From Planctomycetota bacterium (GTDB taxonomy: Bacteria > Planctomycetota > Phycisphaerae > WQYP01): a stretch of 5,875 nucleotides of DNA. The DNA is taken from positions 1 to 5,875 of the forward strand of contig JAKAZF010000209.1 of the NCBI GenBank assembly GCA_021826605.1, in the 5' to 3' direction. A model generated the notes under the pieces. The model made no database searches, was not told where the DNA came from, and was given only the letters and a program-made list of their open reading frames with translations. This document shows positions 5,048 through 5,875 of this stretch, piece after piece (within the stretch, counting starts at the first letter, position 1; each line of letters opens with the position of its first letter). The position numbers were made by a program, and so were the translations under genes.

Positions 5048-5875
5048 ATGATTCATCCCACCGCCATTGTCGATCCCCTGGCACAGGTGGACCGCAGCGT
5101 TTCCATCGGTCCGTATGCCGTGGTGGAAGGGGCGGTGCACATTGGCCCTGGGTGCGAGATTCAGGCCCATGCCAAACTCATGGGGCCACTCACCATGGGG
5201 AGCGGCAACATTGTCCACAGCTTCGCTTCCCTGGGTGATCTCCCGCAGGATTTGAAATTTAGTGGGCAGGATAGTTGCGTGACCATCGGTGATGGAAACA
5301 TTTTTCGCGAACACGTGACCGTGCATCGTGGGACCGGTGGCCAAACCACTCTAGGTTCCAATAATTTTCTAATGGTGGCCAGTCACGTTGGGCATAATTG
5401 CCGGGTTGGAAACCATGTGACCTTGGTTAACGGCGCTTTGTTGGGTGGCCATGTGGAGGTCAATGATAGAGCGATTATTGGCGGCAATTGTGCCGTTCAT
5501 CAATTCTGTCGCATTGGCCGGTTGGCCATGATCAGCCTGACGTCGGCTTACAATGTGGATGTTCCGCCGTTTTGCATGGCCGTATCCACCAATCTGATTA
5601 CTCAACTCAATTTTGTAGGGCTGCGCCGATCAGGCATGAGCGTAACGAGCCAAAATGCGCTTCGTCGGATGTTCCGCTGGATTTATCGTACTCACGCCGG
5701 CCGGCCGTTGGCCAATGCTTTGGATGACTTACCACCGGAGTTAGACGCCGTTCCTGAAATTCAGGAATTCATGGCGTTTGTAAAATCCTCTAAGCGTGGG
5801 GTGGCCCGGTTCCGGCATTGGTCTAGCCGGCATAGTCGGGCTTCTACTGCCATTGACGAGGCCGACGGTGATGAA
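5048..5875 (+). CDS. lpxA: LpxA, acyl-ACP--UDP-N-acetylglucosamine O-acyltransferase (3' end beyond window)
   Basis: This catalyses the first step of lipid A synthesis in the cytoplasm, moving a 3-hydroxyacyl chain from ACP to the 3-OH of UDP-GlcNAc. The N-terminal part is a left-handed beta-helix of hexapeptide repeats (IHPTAIVDPLAQVDRSVSIG onward). By alignment with E. coli LpxA I place QDLKF (67-71; D68, K70), TVHRGT (91-96; H93), SHVGHNC (112-118) with catalytic H116 (E. coli H125), GGHVEV (H135; E. coli H144) and AVHQFC (H151; E. coli H160). DVPPF and GLRRSGMS lead into the helical C-terminal domain. E. coli G173, the acyl-length ruler, aligns with L164. 276 codons are seen without a stop; E. 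coli LpxA has 262 residues and ends near the SKRG motif here (248-251), so there is at least a 20-residue polar extension. A CAGG Shine-Dalgarno lies 9 bases before the ATG. It starts 42 bp after the glycosyltransferase and is probably co-transcribed with it. Confidence 0.95.
   Translation, partial: MIHPTAIVDPLAQVDRSVSIGPYAVVEGAVHIGPGCEIQAHAKLMGPLTMGSGNIVHSFASLGDLPQDLKFSGQDSCVTIGDGNIFREHVTVHRGTGGQTTLGSNNFLMVASHVGHNCRVGNHVTLVNGALLGGHVEVNDRAIIGGNCAVHQFCRIGRLAMISLTSAYNVDVPPFCMAVSTNLITQLNFVGLRRSGMSVTSQNALRRMFRWIYRTHAGRPLANALDDLPPELDAVPEIQEFMAFVKSSKRGVARFRHWSSRHSRASTAIDEADGDE
5751..5767. repeat. 17-bp perfect dyad within lpxA
   Basis: TTCCTGAA and TTCAGGAA are perfect arms around a single A. They lie in the C-terminal coding part (Val-Pro-Glu-Ile-Gln-Glu-Phe). 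The one-base centre suits a protein-binding dyad better than a hairpin, but chance is plausible. Confidence 0.5.

Overview
The window looks like a piece of a Gram-negative (diderm, LPS-making) bacterial chromosome. It carries five recognisable envelope or lipid genes (an HpnB/CrtQ-like glycosyltransferase, an MlaF-type ATPase, an MlaE-type permease, a polyprenol-phosphate-type glycosyltransferase and LpxA) and the HslU protease ATPase. Coding sequence fills most of it, and base composition is moderately GC-rich and even. There is no tRNA, rRNA, CRISPR array, transposase or other sign of recent transfer. The taxon cannot be fixed from sequence alone. The divergence from E. coli HslU and LpxA argues against Enterobacteria; a planctomycete/PVC-like or other deep-branching diderm is a guess.

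Left half, minus strand (2547 down to 1): mlaE-like permease (TTG start), then mlaF-like ATPase 34 bp later, then a GT2 glycosyltransferase 84 bp later that runs off the left edge. Order and spacing suggest one transcription unit. MlaE and MlaF form the inner-membrane core of a phospholipid or sterol-like lipid transporter. The MCE substrate-binding protein (MlaD) that such a core needs is not in the window.

Centre (2548-2798): a divergent intergenic region of about 250 bp. It holds a ribosome binding site and a possible sigma70-type promoter for the mla side. On the hslU side it has a 13-bp perfect dyad, a C5/G5 stem and a pair of GAACAT repeats one helical turn apart.

Right half, plus strand (2799 to 5875): hslU (complete, all AAA+ motifs and the C-terminal HslV-activating tail), then a soluble GT2 glycosyltransferase of the dolichyl-phosphate-mannose-synthase type, then lpxA (first step of lipid A synthesis, no stop before the right edge). 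hslV is not next to hslU.

No wholly new system is visible. The least expected signals are two long palindromes inside hslU (24 bp perfect, and 26 bp with one mismatch), a bulky leucine at the LpxA acyl-chain 'ruler' position, and the orphan arrangement of hslU (no hslV) and mlaEF (no mlaD).
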